Assembly: GCF_047275745.1 (NCBI RefSeq)
Contig: NZ_JBKQWU010000015.1
Span: 26,059 to 90,058, forward strand
Reading direction: 5' to 3'
DNA from: Amaricoccus sp047275745
GTDB taxonomy: Bacteria; Pseudomonadota; Alphaproteobacteria; Rhodobacterales; Rhodobacteraceae
DNA length: 64,000 bases
Shown here: positions 1 through 9,459 of the stretch, one piece after another
Numbering within the stretch: position 1 is the first letter of the stretch
How the letters are laid out: each line of letters opens with the position of its first letter
Made by a program: the position numbers and the translations under genes
Notes under the pieces: model-generated
The model's database searches: none
Told to the model about the DNA's origin: nothing
The model's input: only the letters and a program-made list of their open reading frames with translations

Positions 1-1188
1 GCCGATCGAGAGCAGCGAGGCGAAGACGCCGTGCATCCAGGCGGTGATGCACATCGTCGTCTCGTCGAGCAGCATCCCCTGCCCCGTCCGCGGGATCGCG
101 CCGTGGCGCCGGCGGAGCGTCTTTTCCTTCTCGCGCAGCACGACATGGCGGTTCGCCCCGCCGTCCGGGACGAAGAACGAGAGCAGGCGACCCTCCTCGT
201 TTTCCTCCAGCATCCGGTCGGGATGGCGCGCGGCGAGATCCGCGGCGTCGAGCGGATCGCCTGCGAGTGGGGCGGCGTCCCGGAGCAGGCTCCGGACGGG
301 CGCCGCGAGCGTCACCGGCGGTGGCGCCGGATCGGCCGCGGCCTCGGAGATCCCCACGAGCCGCCCGAGATCGGCGTCGCCGGAGGCCTCGGGATGATCC
401 GGTTCGAAGAAGCCGAAGAAGGTCCAGGCCGTCGCCTCGCCCGGCTTGAGGGTCTCGGTCCGCGAGCGCAGCATCGGACAGGCGACCTCATGCTGGAGCC
501 GCTCGCCCGGGAGCGGCCGGTCCGGATCGATCCGCCCCTCGTCACGGAAGCGCGGTCCGAGAAGCTGGCCCGCGTCGGTGGCGAAACCGGCGGCGCCCTC
601 GAGACAGCCCTGAGCGACCCAGGGGTGCGCGCCGCGTTGCGCGAGGTTCTGGCGGCTCATCACCACCGGGCCCCAGATCGGATGCCGGGCGACATGATGG
701 TCGATGTACTGCGAGGCGAAGGCCTCGTTGCCGGTGACGAAGCCGAATTCGCCGAGGCCGACATCCTGAACCAGCGTCGCATCGCAGCTGAGCGGCATCG
801 TGCTCGTGTTCGTCACCTCCACGCGCCAGAGCCAGAGGTTCCGGGCGGGATGGACACGGAGCGAGACGCGGTGGCGCAGGCCCTCGGCGGCGCCCTCCCA
901 GACGAAACGATCCGCCGAGGCGCCGACCTCGACCTTCGCGCCGGGACCAACCGCCTCGACCACGGCGGACCCCGCGCCAAGCACGCGCAGGAACAGCCGG
1001 CCGATCCCGCCATCGAGCGGCGAGCCCCTGACCTGGCTGATCAGCGTGCGCCCGTTCTCGCGCCGGTGCTCGATCGCGAAGAGGCAGCCGTTGGGCAGCA
1101 GGCTGATCGCGAGGCCCGCGGAGCCGGCCAGCCGCCGCAGGCCGAGGTCGCCCTCCCGCGGGGTGTCGAAACTGTCGCGCGGCGTCAT
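1..1188 (-). CDS. GH94-type cellobiose phosphorylase-like protein, N-terminal part (runs off left edge)
   Basis: This open frame starts at an ATG (1188) behind an AGGAG ribosome-binding site and runs 396 codons without a stop to base 1, so only the N-terminal part is present. The protein is rich in beta-strand and aromatic residues. It resembles the N-terminal sugar-binding region of large proteins annotated as cellobiose phosphorylase or NdvB-like GH94/GH36-type glycoside hydrolases, with stretches such as NLWLWRVEVTNTS and HPIWGPVVMSRQN. No signal peptide is visible. The catalytic (alpha/alpha)6 domain would lie outside the window, so substrate and activity cannot be judged. The family call is from recognition of the sequence, not a search. 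Confidence 0.62.
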   Translation of the reverse strand, partial: MTPRDSFDTPREGDLGLRRLAGSAGLAISLLPNGCLFAIEHRRENGRTLISQVRGSPLDGGIGRLFLRVLGAGSAVVEAVGPGAKVEVGASADRFVWEGAAEGLRHRVSLRVHPARNLWLWRVEVTNTSTMPLSCDATLVQDVGLGEFGFVTGNEAFASQYIDHHVARHPIWGPVVMSRQNLAQRGAHPWVAQGCLEGAAGFATDAGQLLGPRFRDEGRIDPDRPLPGERLQHEVACPMLRSRTETLKPGEATAWTFFGFFEPDHPEASGDADLGRLVGISEAAADPAPPPVTLAAPVRSLLRDAAPLAGDPLDAADLAARHPDRMLEENEEGRLLSFFVPDGGANRHVVLREKEKTLRRRHGAIPRTGQGMLLDETTMCITAWMHGVFASLLSIG

Positions 1189-1263
1189 TGCTGTCTCCTG
1201 TTCCGCTGGAACGTCATCGAGGGGCGCGGCCAATCCCGGCCGCCGGCCCTGTCCACCCGGAGA

Positions 1264-2811
1264 TCATCTCGCCCGGAACAGGCCGCCGAGGATACCCCGC
1301 ACCAGCGCCTGTCCCTGACGCGTGCCGAGCTGTTTCACCACCGCCGTCGCGATCTCCGCCCCGAGCGAGGGTCGCGCCCGGGCGGTGCCAGCCCGCGCGG
1401 GCGACGCCGTCTCCCTTGGCGCCCTGGCGCTCTTCTCCTGCGCCTCGCGCAGCATCCGCTCGGCCATCTCCTCGGACTTGCGCCGCGCCTCGGCCTCCTT
1501 CGCCGCCTGATCGGCGCGGTCCGCGAGCATCTCCGCGGCGGATTCGCGGTTGATCGCGGTGTCATAGCGCCCGGCGAGCGGCGAGGCCTTGAGCGTCTCC
1601 GCCCGCTCCGCGCCGGTGACAGGGCCGAGACGCGACTGGGGCGGGCGGATCAGGCAGCGGCTCACCATCGCCGGCACGCCCTTTTCCTCGAGCAGCGACA
1701 CCACCGCCTCGCCGGTCCCGACCTCCCTGATCGCGGTCTCGGTGTCGAAGGCGGGGTTGGGGCGGAAGGTCTCGGCCGCCTGCCTGAGCGCCTTCTGGTC
1801 GCGCGGCGTGAAGGCGCGGAGCGCATGCTGGACCCGGTTGCCGAGTTGTCCCAGCACCTCGGGCGGCACGTCGTCGGGGTTCTGCGTGACAAAATAGACC
1901 CCGACCCCCTTGGAGCGGATCAGCCGCACCACCTGCGCCACCTTGTCGACCAGGGCCTTCGGCGCGTCCTTGAAGAGCAGATGCGCCTCGTCGAAGAAGA
2001 AGGCGAGGACCGGCTTGTCCGGATCGCCGACCTCGGGCAGCTGCTCGAAAAGCTCCGACAGGAGCCAGAGCAGGAAGGTCGCGTAGAGCCGGGGCGATTG
2101 CATGAGCTTGTCGGCCATCAGCACGTTGATCCGGCCCATGCCCTCGTCATCGACCGCCATCAGGTCCTTGAGCTCGAGATGCGGCTCACCGAAGAAGGCG
2201 CGCGCGCCCTGGTTCTCGAGCACGAGCAGCGCCCGCTGGATCGCCCCGACCGAGGCGGGGGCGATGTTGCCATAGCTCCGCCCGACCTCGGAGGCATTGT
2301 CCGAGAGCCAGGTCAGCATCGCCGTCAGGTCATCGAAATCGAGCAGCGCCATGCCCTGTTCGTCGGCGACGCGGAAGGCGATGTTGAGCACGCCCTCCTG
2401 CGCGTCGGAGAGTTCGAGGATGCGTGAGAGGAGCAGCGGGCCCATCTCCGTGACCGTCGTCCTGACCTGATGGCCGTCCTCGCCGAAGAGATCCCAGAAG
2501 ACCACCGGATAGCCGCGGTAGGCGAAATCGGCGAAACCGATCTTCTCCGCGCGTTCGCGGAGCGCGGCGTCGAGTTTGCCCGCCGGATCGCCGGGCCGGG
2601 ACAGGCCCGAGACATCGCCCTTGGCGTCCTGGACGAAGACCGGCACGCCCGCCGCCGACAAGCCCTCTGCCAGCACCTGAAGCGTGACGGTCTTGCCCGT
2701 CCCGGTCGCGCCGGCGACAAGTCCGTGGCGGTTCGCGTAACGCAGGAGAAGCTCGCGCGGATCGGCGTAGCCCTCGCCCGCGCCGCCAACCAGTATCCGG
2801 TTTTCGTCCAT
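1264..2811 (-). CDS. HerA-like / DUF853 (YjgR-type) P-loop ATPase
   Basis: A 515-residue cytoplasmic ATPase of the HerA/FtsK superfamily, DUF853 branch (E. coli YjgR type). The Walker A motif GATGTGKT is at residues 34-41 directly after the family's NRHGL signature, and a Walker B LAFFFDEAH is at 269-277. A charged, Glu/Arg/Ala-rich stretch near residues 420-480 looks like a helical linker. The ATG at 2811 was chosen because GGTGGAG lies just upstream and the N terminus then matches YjgR. The frame stays open much further upstream but without family similarity. HerA relatives translocate DNA; the role of the DUF853 branch is not established. Confidence 0.85.
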   Translation of the reverse strand: MDENRILVGGAGEGYADPRELLLRYANRHGLVAGATGTGKTVTLQVLAEGLSAAGVPVFVQDAKGDVSGLSRPGDPAGKLDAALRERAEKIGFADFAYRGYPVVFWDLFGEDGHQVRTTVTEMGPLLLSRILELSDAQEGVLNIAFRVADEQGMALLDFDDLTAMLTWLSDNASEVGRSYGNIAPASVGAIQRALLVLENQGARAFFGEPHLELKDLMAVDDEGMGRINVLMADKLMQSPRLYATFLLWLLSELFEQLPEVGDPDKPVLAFFFDEAHLLFKDAPKALVDKVAQVVRLIRSKGVGVYFVTQNPDDVPPEVLGQLGNRVQHALRAFTPRDQKALRQAAETFRPNPAFDTETAIREVGTGEAVVSLLEEKGVPAMVSRCLIRPPQSRLGPVTGAERAETLKASPLAGRYDTAINRESAAEMLADRADQAAKEAEARRKSEEMAERMLREAQEKSARAPRETASPARAGTARARPSLGAEIATAVVKQLGTRQGQALVRGILGGLFRAR

Positions 2812-3000
2812 CGTCTCCACCAGTTGCTCGCGGGAAAAATATGGCGCGTGGCCGAGGGAAGGGCAATCGTCTCCGACCCGCTCCGCCCCGAACGCCTCTC
2901 GCGGGTTCGGCGGACACACGCGCTTTATCGTCGCGGCGTTGACTTGCGCGGCGATGAGTGACAAGCCGCTCGCAATCTTACGGAAGGATGCGAGCAGACC

Positions 3001-3738
3001 ATGTCGTTCGACGCACAACGCCTGATTCTGGCCGCGGCCCTTGGTCTCGGCCTCGCCGGCCCCGCGCTGTCCCAGGAGACTCCGCCCGCGGCCGAGGGAG
3101 CCCCCGAAACGCCGGCTCCGGAGGCGGCGCCCCCCGCGGCGACGACCCCCGAGACGCCGCCCGCTCCGGCGCCGGAGGGGCAGGCCCAACCTTCGACCGG
3201 GGACCCGGCCGCCGCCGAGCCGCGGGAGATCGTGCGCGAAACCTTCGGCGACTGGCAGGTGCGCTGCGCCCCTGAGATCAACGAGTGTTACATGTACCAG
3301 CTCGCGCTCGACGAGGCGAACAACCCGGTCGCCGAGGTGAGCTTCCAGAAGCTGCCTGTCGGCGGCGAAGCAACCGCGGGCGCCACGGTGGTGAGCCCGC
3401 TCGGCACGCTGCTGACCACCGGTGTCGCGCTTCAGGTCGACACTAACCCGGCACGGCAATATCCGTTCAGCTGGTGCACCCAGATCGGCTGCTTCGCCCG
3501 TTTCGTAATGACCGAAGATACGATCGACGCGTTCAAACGCGGCAGTTCAGGCAGACTCTCGCTCGTCTCCGTCACGCAGCCAGACCGCCCGGTCACTCTG
3601 AACCTGTCCCTGACGGGGTTCACCGCCGCCTATGACTCGCTCGACCCGCCTGCCGGCGCGCCGATCCCCACGACCCCGGCCACACCGCGGGCCGCCCCGG
3701 CGCCGACGATGCCGTCGCTCGCCCCGAGCAACAACTAG
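3001..3738 (+). CDS. Invasion-associated locus B (IalB) family secreted protein
   Basis: A 245-residue exported protein. Residues 1-24 form a signal peptide ending ALS|Q, followed by a low-complexity Pro/Ala/Glu linker (about 26-75) and an IalB domain starting at FGDWQVRC (82-89). Cysteines at 89, 96 and in the WCTQIGC segment are the usual paired cysteines of the family. A second Pro/Ala-rich tail ends the protein. IalB proteins are periplasmic or surface proteins, named from Bartonella, where the founding member aids entry into erythrocytes. In free-living Rhodobacteraceae the role is unknown. It is transcribed divergently from the upstream ATPase. Confidence 0.85.
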   Translation: MSFDAQRLILAAALGLGLAGPALSQETPPAAEGAPETPAPEAAPPAATTPETPPAPAPEGQAQPSTGDPAAAEPREIVRETFGDWQVRCAPEINECYMYQLALDEANNPVAEVSFQKLPVGGEATAGATVVSPLGTLLTTGVALQVDTNPARQYPFSWCTQIGCFARFVMTEDTIDAFKRGSSGRLSLVSVTQPDRPVTLNLSLTGFTAAYDSLDPPAGAPIPTTPATPRAAPAPTMPSLAPSNN

Positions 3739-3830
3739 ACCCCGGCGGGTCGGGAGCAACTGCGCGAAGCAGGCGCCCCCGACCCTCACCGCGCTCGCAG
3801 CCAGCACGACCTGGAACGAGCCAACGCAAG

Positions 3831-5039
3831 TCAGACGCGCCGCAGCACCAGCACCGCGTTCAGCCCGCCGAAGGCGAAGGCGTTGCTCATCACGGCGTCG
3901 GGACGCGCCTCGCGCGCCACATTCGGCACCACATCGAGATCGCAATCGGGATCTGGCGCGTCGTAGTTGATCGTGGGCGCGATCACGCCCTCGCGGAGCG
4001 CCATTACGCAGGCGAGAAGCTCGACCGCGCCGGTGCCGCCCATGATATGGCCGTGCATCGATTTGGTCGAAGACACCATCAGCCGGTCGGCATGGGCGCC
4101 GAAGACGGCGCGGATCGCCGCGCATTCGGTGCGGTCGTTGACGGTCGTGCCGGTCCCGTGCGCGTTCACATAGCCGATGGTCTCGGGCGGCAGGCCCGCG
4201 TCGCGCAAGGCCCCGCGCATCGCCCGTTCCGCCCCTTGCTGGTTCGGCGTGACGATATCGGAGGCGTCGGAGGTCATGCAGAAGCCCGCGACTTCCGCGA
4301 GGATCTCGGCGCCGCGCGCCCGGGCGTGCTCGTAGTCCTCGAAGACGAAGATCGCCGCCCCCTCGCCCTGCACCATGCCGTTCCGGTTCGCCGAGAAGGG
4401 CCGGCAACCGTCCTTCGACATCACCCGCAGCCCTTCCCAGGCCTTGATGCCGCCGAAACAGAGCATGCTGTCGCTGCCGCCGGTCAGCACGACCCGGGCC
4501 TGGCCCGAGCGGATCAGCCCGAATGCCTGGCCCATCGCATGGTTCGACGAGGCGCAGGCGGTGGCGACGGCGAATGTCGGCCCCCGCAGGTCATGGACCA
4601 TCGAGACATGGCTGGCGGCGGCGTTCATCATCAGCCGCGGCACGACGAAGGGATGCACCCGGTTCTTGCCGCGCTCGAAGACGTCGCGGTAATTCTCGTC
4701 CTGGGTCTGGAGCCCGCCGCCGGCGGTGCCGAGCACCACCCCGGTCCGTTCCGCCAGTTCCTCGCCGATTTCGAGCCCGGAGGCCGAAAGCGCCTCGCGC
4801 GCGGCGATCAGCGCGTATTGCGTGAACGGGTCGTAAAGCGTCAGGGCCTGCCGCGGGAAATACCGCTCGGGGTCATAGCCCCTGATCTGCGCGCCGATCC
4901 GGATCGCGAGCCGGTCGACATCGGCGAAGTGAAGTTCGCCGATCCCGGAGCGTCCCTCGCGCATCGCCGCCCCGGTCGCCGCGGCGCCGTCGCCGAGCGC
5001 GCAGAAGGCCCCCTGCCCGGTGATGACAACCCGACGCAT
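3831..5039 (-). CDS. Beta-ketoacyl-ACP synthase II-type condensing enzyme
   Basis: A 402-residue FabF-type ketosynthase. The thiolase-fold active site is complete: Cys162 in TACASS, His294 in NAHGTGT and His331 in STKSMHGH, with Lys326 before it. The usual sequence at the last motif is STKSMTGH, so Thr is replaced by His here. It sits 2 bp after a dedicated acyl carrier protein gene and downstream of lpxD, the last member of an lpxD-acp-KAS operon. This parallels the acpXL-fabF clusters of other alphaproteobacteria that make special acyl chains for lipid A. A lipid A role is inferred from context; general fatty acid elongation is the alternative. Confidence 0.88.
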   Translation of the reverse strand: MRRVVITGQGAFCALGDGAAATGAAMREGRSGIGELHFADVDRLAIRIGAQIRGYDPERYFPRQALTLYDPFTQYALIAAREALSASGLEIGEELAERTGVVLGTAGGGLQTQDENYRDVFERGKNRVHPFVVPRLMMNAAASHVSMVHDLRGPTFAVATACASSNHAMGQAFGLIRSGQARVVLTGGSDSMLCFGGIKAWEGLRVMSKDGCRPFSANRNGMVQGEGAAIFVFEDYEHARARGAEILAEVAGFCMTSDASDIVTPNQQGAERAMRGALRDAGLPPETIGYVNAHGTGTTVNDRTECAAIRAVFGAHADRLMVSSTKSMHGHIMGGTGAVELLACVMALREGVIAPTINYDAPDPDCDLDVVPNVAREARPDAVMSNAFAFGGLNAVLVLRRV

Positions 5040-5041
5040 GC

Positions 5042-5317
5042 TCAGGCGTTCGCGTCGATCAGCTTCTCCACGGCGCGAACCATCGTCTCGACGCTGCTGA
5101 TGTCGAATTCCGAGGCCTTCGGGTCGTTCGCATTGAACGGCACCTGGATGTCGAAGGTCTCCTCGATCGCGAACACCGCCTCCACGAGGCCGAGCGAGTC
5201 GATGCCGAGGTCGGCGAGGGTCGCGTCCATCCTGACCTCGCCCGGCTCGAGAACGGCCTGTTCGGCGAGAATGGAGATCACCTTGTCTCTGACTGCGTCC
5301 TTTACGTCCTCGGACAT
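5042..5317 (-). CDS. Acyl carrier protein (specialised, AcpXL-like position)
   Basis: A 91-residue acyl carrier protein. The phosphopantetheine attachment site is the serine of DLGIDSLGLVE near residue 41, inside a typical acidic four-helix ACP. The start at 5317 follows a near-perfect GGAGG; the frame is open further upstream without ACP similarity. It is not the housekeeping AcpP, which normally lies with fabG/fabF in the fabD cluster. Its place between lpxD and a ketosynthase suggests it carries acyl chains for lipid A, as AcpXL does in rhizobia. Confidence 0.85.
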   Translation of the reverse strand: MSEDVKDAVRDKVISILAEQAVLEPGEVRMDATLADLGIDSLGLVEAVFAIEETFDIQVPFNANDPKASEFDISSVETMVRAVEKLIDANA

Positions 5318-5351
5318 GCTGCCTCCATCGCTCGGGATCCGAGCCGAACCT

Positions 5352-6437
5352 CTAATCGGTCTCCCCGGACTTTGAAACCTGTTTTTGCCCCTGCGAAAGG
5401 CGCGTGAGGACCCTCGGGAGCCGCCGGAGCGCCTTGTACATCTCGACATTCGCCTCCATCGGCACCGCGGGATAGCCCATCATGATCCGGTTCGGCGGCA
5501 CGTTGGAGGCAACGCCGGAATTGCCGGTGACGACTGAGTTGGCGCCGATCGTCAGGTGATCGGCCACCGCCGCCGCGCCGCCGAGCACCACGCGGTCCTC
5601 GATCACGGTCGAGCCGCCCACCGCGACATGACCGCAGATGAGGCAGGTCCGGCCGACCTTCACGTTGTGGCCGATCTGCACCAGATTGTCGATCTTGGTC
5701 CCGTCGCCGACGAGCGTGTCGGCGATCGTGCCGCGATCCACGCAGGAATTGGCGCCGACCTCCACGTCGTCGCCGATCGTGACCGAGCCCAGCGAGTTGA
5801 TCCGGACATAGCTCTCCTGCGCCTTGGCGCTGATCGCGCCGACCGCGCGGGCTTCCTCGACATTGCCGGGGGTGGGCGTGACGAAGGAGAAGCCGTCCGC
5901 GCCGATGACCGCGCCCGGCTGCGCGATGAACCGCGCCCCGATCCGCACCCGGGCGCCGATCCTGACGCCGGTCTGGATCAGCGCGTCGGGACCGATCACA
6001 GCGTCCTCGGCGATGGTCACATGGGCGAAGATCCGGGCGTTCGGGCCGACTCGGGCGTTCTCCCCGATCACCACGAAGGGCCCGATCGCCGCGCCCTCGC
6101 CGATCTCGGCCGAAGGGTCGATGACCGCGGTCGGATGGATGCCCGCCGCGATCCGGGGTGCGATGTCGAAGGCGTGGGTCACGCCCGCCATCAGGTAGCG
6201 CGCGCGCGGCGCCACGATCGCGGCCTCGAGCCCCAGCGCCTCCCAGTCCGCGCCGGGCCAGAGGACGGCGGCGCGCGCGGCGCCGAGGCGTAAGCCCTCG
6301 GCGAAGGCCGGGCTCATGGCGAGGGCGATCTGGCTGGGGCCGGCCTTGTCGGGCTCCGCCGCGCCATCGAGCGGTACACTCCCGTCGCCGAGCGCCTCCG
6401 CCCCCAGCGCGCGTGCCAGTTCACCGACCGAGATCAT
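5352..6437 (-). CDS. lpxD: UDP-3-O-(3-hydroxyacyl)glucosamine N-acyltransferase LpxD
   Basis: A 361-residue LpxD that transfers a 3-hydroxyacyl chain from ACP to the 2-amino group of UDP-3-O-acylglucosamine, the third step of lipid A synthesis in the cytoplasm. After an N-terminal UDP-binding domain, residues from about 100 to 320 form the left-handed beta-helix of hexapeptide repeats (IGxxAxIGP-type units). The catalytic histidine is His257 in QIGHNVKVG. Family length is about 340-360. It is first in an operon with the ACP and ketosynthase. The other lpx genes (lpxA, lpxB, fabZ) are not in this window, a separation worth noting. Confidence 0.94.
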   Translation of the reverse strand: MISVGELARALGAEALGDGSVPLDGAAEPDKAGPSQIALAMSPAFAEGLRLGAARAAVLWPGADWEALGLEAAIVAPRARYLMAGVTHAFDIAPRIAAGIHPTAVIDPSAEIGEGAAIGPFVVIGENARVGPNARIFAHVTIAEDAVIGPDALIQTGVRIGARVRIGARFIAQPGAVIGADGFSFVTPTPGNVEEARAVGAISAKAQESYVRINSLGSVTIGDDVEVGANSCVDRGTIADTLVGDGTKIDNLVQIGHNVKVGRTCLICGHVAVGGSTVIEDRVVLGGAAAVADHLTIGANSVVTGNSGVASNVPPNRIMMGYPAVPMEANVEMYKALRRLPRVLTRLSQGQKQVSKSGETD

Positions 6438-6525
6438 GCCTTCCCCCCTTCGCGCGAACGCGCCCGCGGCCCTTCGTCGCGCGATGCCCCGCGACCGACA
6501 CTATCGCCGAACGCTGTCCGGTCAA

Positions 6526-8568
6526 TCATCCTTCCGCCGCCGGGAAGTCGAGACCCGCCGCCTCCAGCGCGGTCAGCACCGCCCGATCCCGGCCATAGAC
6601 GTCGTCGCGGTAGCGGATCGCCCCGCCGTCATCGACGAAAACCGTGCGGTAGACGATGTTGACCGCGATCGGATGCGTGAGCTTCACCGTCTTCTCCGAC
6701 CCGGCCGCGACCCAGCCGTCGAAGGCCGCCTCCGGATCGCTGACCTGATCCCGCAGCAGGAGCCGGGCGAAGCCGTCGGGGTCCTGGACCCGGATGCAGC
6801 CGTTCGAATAGGCGCGCGCGTCGCGGGCGAAATACTCGCGGTGCGGCGTGTCGTGCATGTAGATCGCATGCACGTTCGGGAACATGAACTTGACCTTGCC
6901 GAGCGCGTTGCCGTCGCTCGGGATCTGCCGGATGCGGAACGGGAAACTGTCGCCCAGCGACGCCCAGTCGATGAGCCGCGGATCGATTACCGTGCCCGAC
7001 CGGGTCATGAGCTGCATGTTGGACCGCGCCAGAACGCCGGGATCGCGGCGGAGCCGCGGCACCAGGTCGCGCTTGGCGATGCTGCTCGGCACATTCCAGG
7101 TCGGGTTCACGACCATGTAGCTCATGACCTCGGAGAATTCGGTCGTCCGGGTCTCGCGCGCTTCGCCGACCACCGTCTTCGTGGTCCAGACCGGAGTTCC
7201 GTTCTCGTAGACCCGGGCGCTGTAGTCGGGAATGTTCACCATGACGTAGCGCGGCCCGAGATCGTGATTGAGCCAGCGCAGCCGTTCGAGGTTGACCACC
7301 ACCTGCCCGAGGCGATCGCGGGGCGAGGCGTTGATCTGGACGAGCGTATGCTGGCCCACGACGCCATCGTCGTTGAGCCCGTGGTCGCGCTGGAAGGCCC
7401 TGACCTCGGCTTCGAGCGCCGCGTCGAAACGGTCCGTGCTCGCGATCTGCTCCGAGCCAGCGTCCATCGGGGCGGTCTCCGGCGCGACCCCGGCGGCTTC
7501 GAGGCTGTCCGCCTCGGTGGGAGTGGCTTCGGCGCTGGCGTCACCGGGACTGGTGTCCGCGGAACGGATGTCCTCGGGGCTGGTGGGTCTGGCAGCCTCG
7601 TATCCCATCCGGGCCAGCCGCGCCCGCAGTTCCCCGACACGGGCGCCCGTCTCGCCCGCGCGCAGCGTCGGCCCGCCGCTGACCGCGGCGCCCCAGGCGT
7701 CCTCCGCCAACAGGGTTTCGAGCCGGGCCTTCTCGGCGATCAGCCGGGCGTATTCCGGGGAATCCGGCGCCAGTTCCGCCAGCACTTCGCCGACCGGCGC
7801 GGCGGCGAGCCGGCCGAGCAGCGCGTCGGGGGTGAGCCGGATCGGCGCGATCGCGATCTCCGGATCGACCGCCGACGGCGTCAGGACACCGGAATCGAGA
7901 TCCCGCGCGTAACCGAGGAAGGCGCGGGTCGCCGCGACCTCGCGCGGTGCCTCGCCCGCGGCGGAGAAGAGCCCGGCCAGCCCCTCGGCATCGTAGCGCG
8001 CGGCCGGCATCGCCTGCGCCGGGGCCGCCCGGAGCGCGGCGACGAGCGTATCGAGATCGGCCGTGTTCCAGTACGGGGTGAAATCCCGCTTCGCATAGAA
8101 ATCCTCGATCGCCACGCGCTCGGCATCGCCAAGCGACGCCGTTCCGGCGAGAATTCCGTCGCGGAACGCGGCCTGCTCCGGCGAAAGCGGCGGAACCGGC
8201 ACCTGCGTCGGCTCCGTTCCGGGATGGGTCACGTCGCCGCCCAGCTCAGGCGTCGTGACGCCGGCCGGCGTCACCGCGGCGGCGCCCATCGTCGGCTTCG
8301 TCGTCGTGGCCGTCGTCGCGTCCGTCGCGGTCGCCGTGTTCGCAGCCGCGATCAGGCTCTCGTCGACGCTCGCATCGACCGCGGGCACATCCGGCAGCAC
8401 CACTTCCGTCGAGGCACCCGCCACCGGATTCGGTGACGACACCTGCGCGGCCCCCTCCGAGACCCCCGGTGCGACCCCCGGTGCGCCTCCCTGTGCAATC
8501 GCCGCCTCGCACCCGAGCCCCGCGAGCAGCAGGGCCCCGAGAACACGCGCCTTCCGTCCTGAAGCCAT
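6526..8568 (-). CDS. L,D-transpeptidase (YcbB/LdtD-type) with peptidoglycan-binding domain
   Basis: A 680-residue exported enzyme that makes 3-3 (mDAP-mDAP) cross-links in peptidoglycan. It has a signal peptide (1 to about 26, ending AIAQ), a long Ala/Thr/Pro-rich low-complexity region, a scaffold region, a peptidoglycan-binding PG_binding_1 motif (HGLNDDGVVGQHTL), and a C-terminal YkuD catalytic domain. The YkuD signature HDTPHREYF followed by SNGCIRV is intact, with catalytic Cys591. Domain order and length match the large LdtD/YcbB class. An AGGAG ribosome-binding site precedes the ATG. It is divergent from a DUF882 cell-wall peptidase gene, and ldtD with ycbK is a common pairing, as in E. 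coli. Confidence 0.92.
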   Translation of the reverse strand: MASGRKARVLGALLLAGLGCEAAIAQGGAPGVAPGVSEGAAQVSSPNPVAGASTEVVLPDVPAVDASVDESLIAAANTATATDATTATTTKPTMGAAAVTPAGVTTPELGGDVTHPGTEPTQVPVPPLSPEQAAFRDGILAGTASLGDAERVAIEDFYAKRDFTPYWNTADLDTLVAALRAAPAQAMPAARYDAEGLAGLFSAAGEAPREVAATRAFLGYARDLDSGVLTPSAVDPEIAIAPIRLTPDALLGRLAAAPVGEVLAELAPDSPEYARLIAEKARLETLLAEDAWGAAVSGGPTLRAGETGARVGELRARLARMGYEAARPTSPEDIRSADTSPGDASAEATPTEADSLEAAGVAPETAPMDAGSEQIASTDRFDAALEAEVRAFQRDHGLNDDGVVGQHTLVQINASPRDRLGQVVVNLERLRWLNHDLGPRYVMVNIPDYSARVYENGTPVWTTKTVVGEARETRTTEFSEVMSYMVVNPTWNVPSSIAKRDLVPRLRRDPGVLARSNMQLMTRSGTVIDPRLIDWASLGDSFPFRIRQIPSDGNALGKVKFMFPNVHAIYMHDTPHREYFARDARAYSNGCIRVQDPDGFARLLLRDQVSDPEAAFDGWVAAGSEKTVKLTHPIAVNIVYRTVFVDDGGAIRYRDDVYGRDRAVLTALEAAGLDFPAAEG

Positions 8569-8852
8569 CTCCGCTCCTGCCTCGCCGTCCGGGACCCGCC
8601 TTCCTGGCTCGCCCTCCGGGCCTTGTTTTGCAGGCCAGCGTAACCGCCTTCGGTGCCCCTAGGCAAGATTTCCAAGGGCGCCCGCGTGCAGAACGTCCTG
8701 TAAGGTACGGGTACGCAACGAAAAGTGATCGGCGGATTTCCGCCTATGTTCGGCGCGGGCATCGCCGGGGTTGGCAGGTTCGCGCCGGTATGGCAGCTTC
8801 GGAGGCAAGGGACGGTCAAAAATGTCCCGCGGGCACATATCGAGGCAGTGAA

Positions 8853-9410
8853 ATGAATATCGACGAGATCAAACCGTCGCGCCGGGCGATCCTTGGCGTT
8901 TTCGCAGGACTATGCACCGTGGCCGCGGCGCCGGTCTACGCGCGCGCTCCGGGGCTCATGCGCAAGGCGGGCAAGACCCGTTCCATCTCCATGTACAGCC
9001 AGCGTACCGGCGAATCGATCAAGACGATCTACCATGTCGACGGGAAGTACATCCCCGAGGCCATGTCCGAGATCAGCTATTTCATGCGGGACTGGCGCCA
9101 GAACGAGGTGCGGGCCTACGACCCCAACAACATCGACAACCTGGCCGCGACGCTCGCGCTCATGGAGACGAGCGAGCCGTATCTTATGATCTCGGGCTAC
9201 CGCACGCCCCGGACCAACCGGATGCTGCGCGGCGCCGCCAGCAATTCCTACCACATGCGCGCCATGGCCGCCGACATCCGGCTGAAGAGCCGCGACGTGC
9301 GCACGATCCAGCGCGCGGCGCTCAGGTGCAACGGCGGCGGCGTCGGCTATTACCGGCGGTCGAACTTCGTGCATATCGACTGCGGCCCGGTCCGGACCTG
9401 GAACGGCTGA
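8853..9410 (+). CDS. DUF882 / YcbK-family LAS-type (M15-like) peptidase, Tat-type signal
   Basis: A 185-residue exported protein of the YcbK/DUF882 family, which shares the LAS (lysostaphin/D-Ala-D-Ala peptidase) zinc fold. The likely zinc site is visible: His134 and Asp141 in YHMRAMAADIRL, and His174 with Asp176 in FVHIDCG. The N terminus has a twin arginine at 10-11 followed by a hydrophobic stretch and APVYARA, so Tat export is likely. The ATG at 8853 was chosen over earlier in-frame codons because it gives this signal peptide and follows GAGGCAGTGAA. Its divergent neighbour is an L,D-transpeptidase, which fits a murein-processing role. Confidence 0.88.
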   Translation: MNIDEIKPSRRAILGVFAGLCTVAAAPVYARAPGLMRKAGKTRSISMYSQRTGESIKTIYHVDGKYIPEAMSEISYFMRDWRQNEVRAYDPNNIDNLAATLALMETSEPYLMISGYRTPRTNRMLRGAASNSYHMRAMAADIRLKSRDVRTIQRAALRCNGGGVGYYRRSNFVHIDCGPVRTWNG

Positions 9411-9459
9411 TCAGGGGGCGGTGAAGGCCGCCCGCTTCCCCGGATGCCCGCCGAGAACC

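Noticed and set aside
31..2427. A 798-codon plus-strand frame across the first two genes
   Set aside because: It is antisense to two recognisable minus-strand genes (GH94-like and HerA-like) and its product is low complexity.
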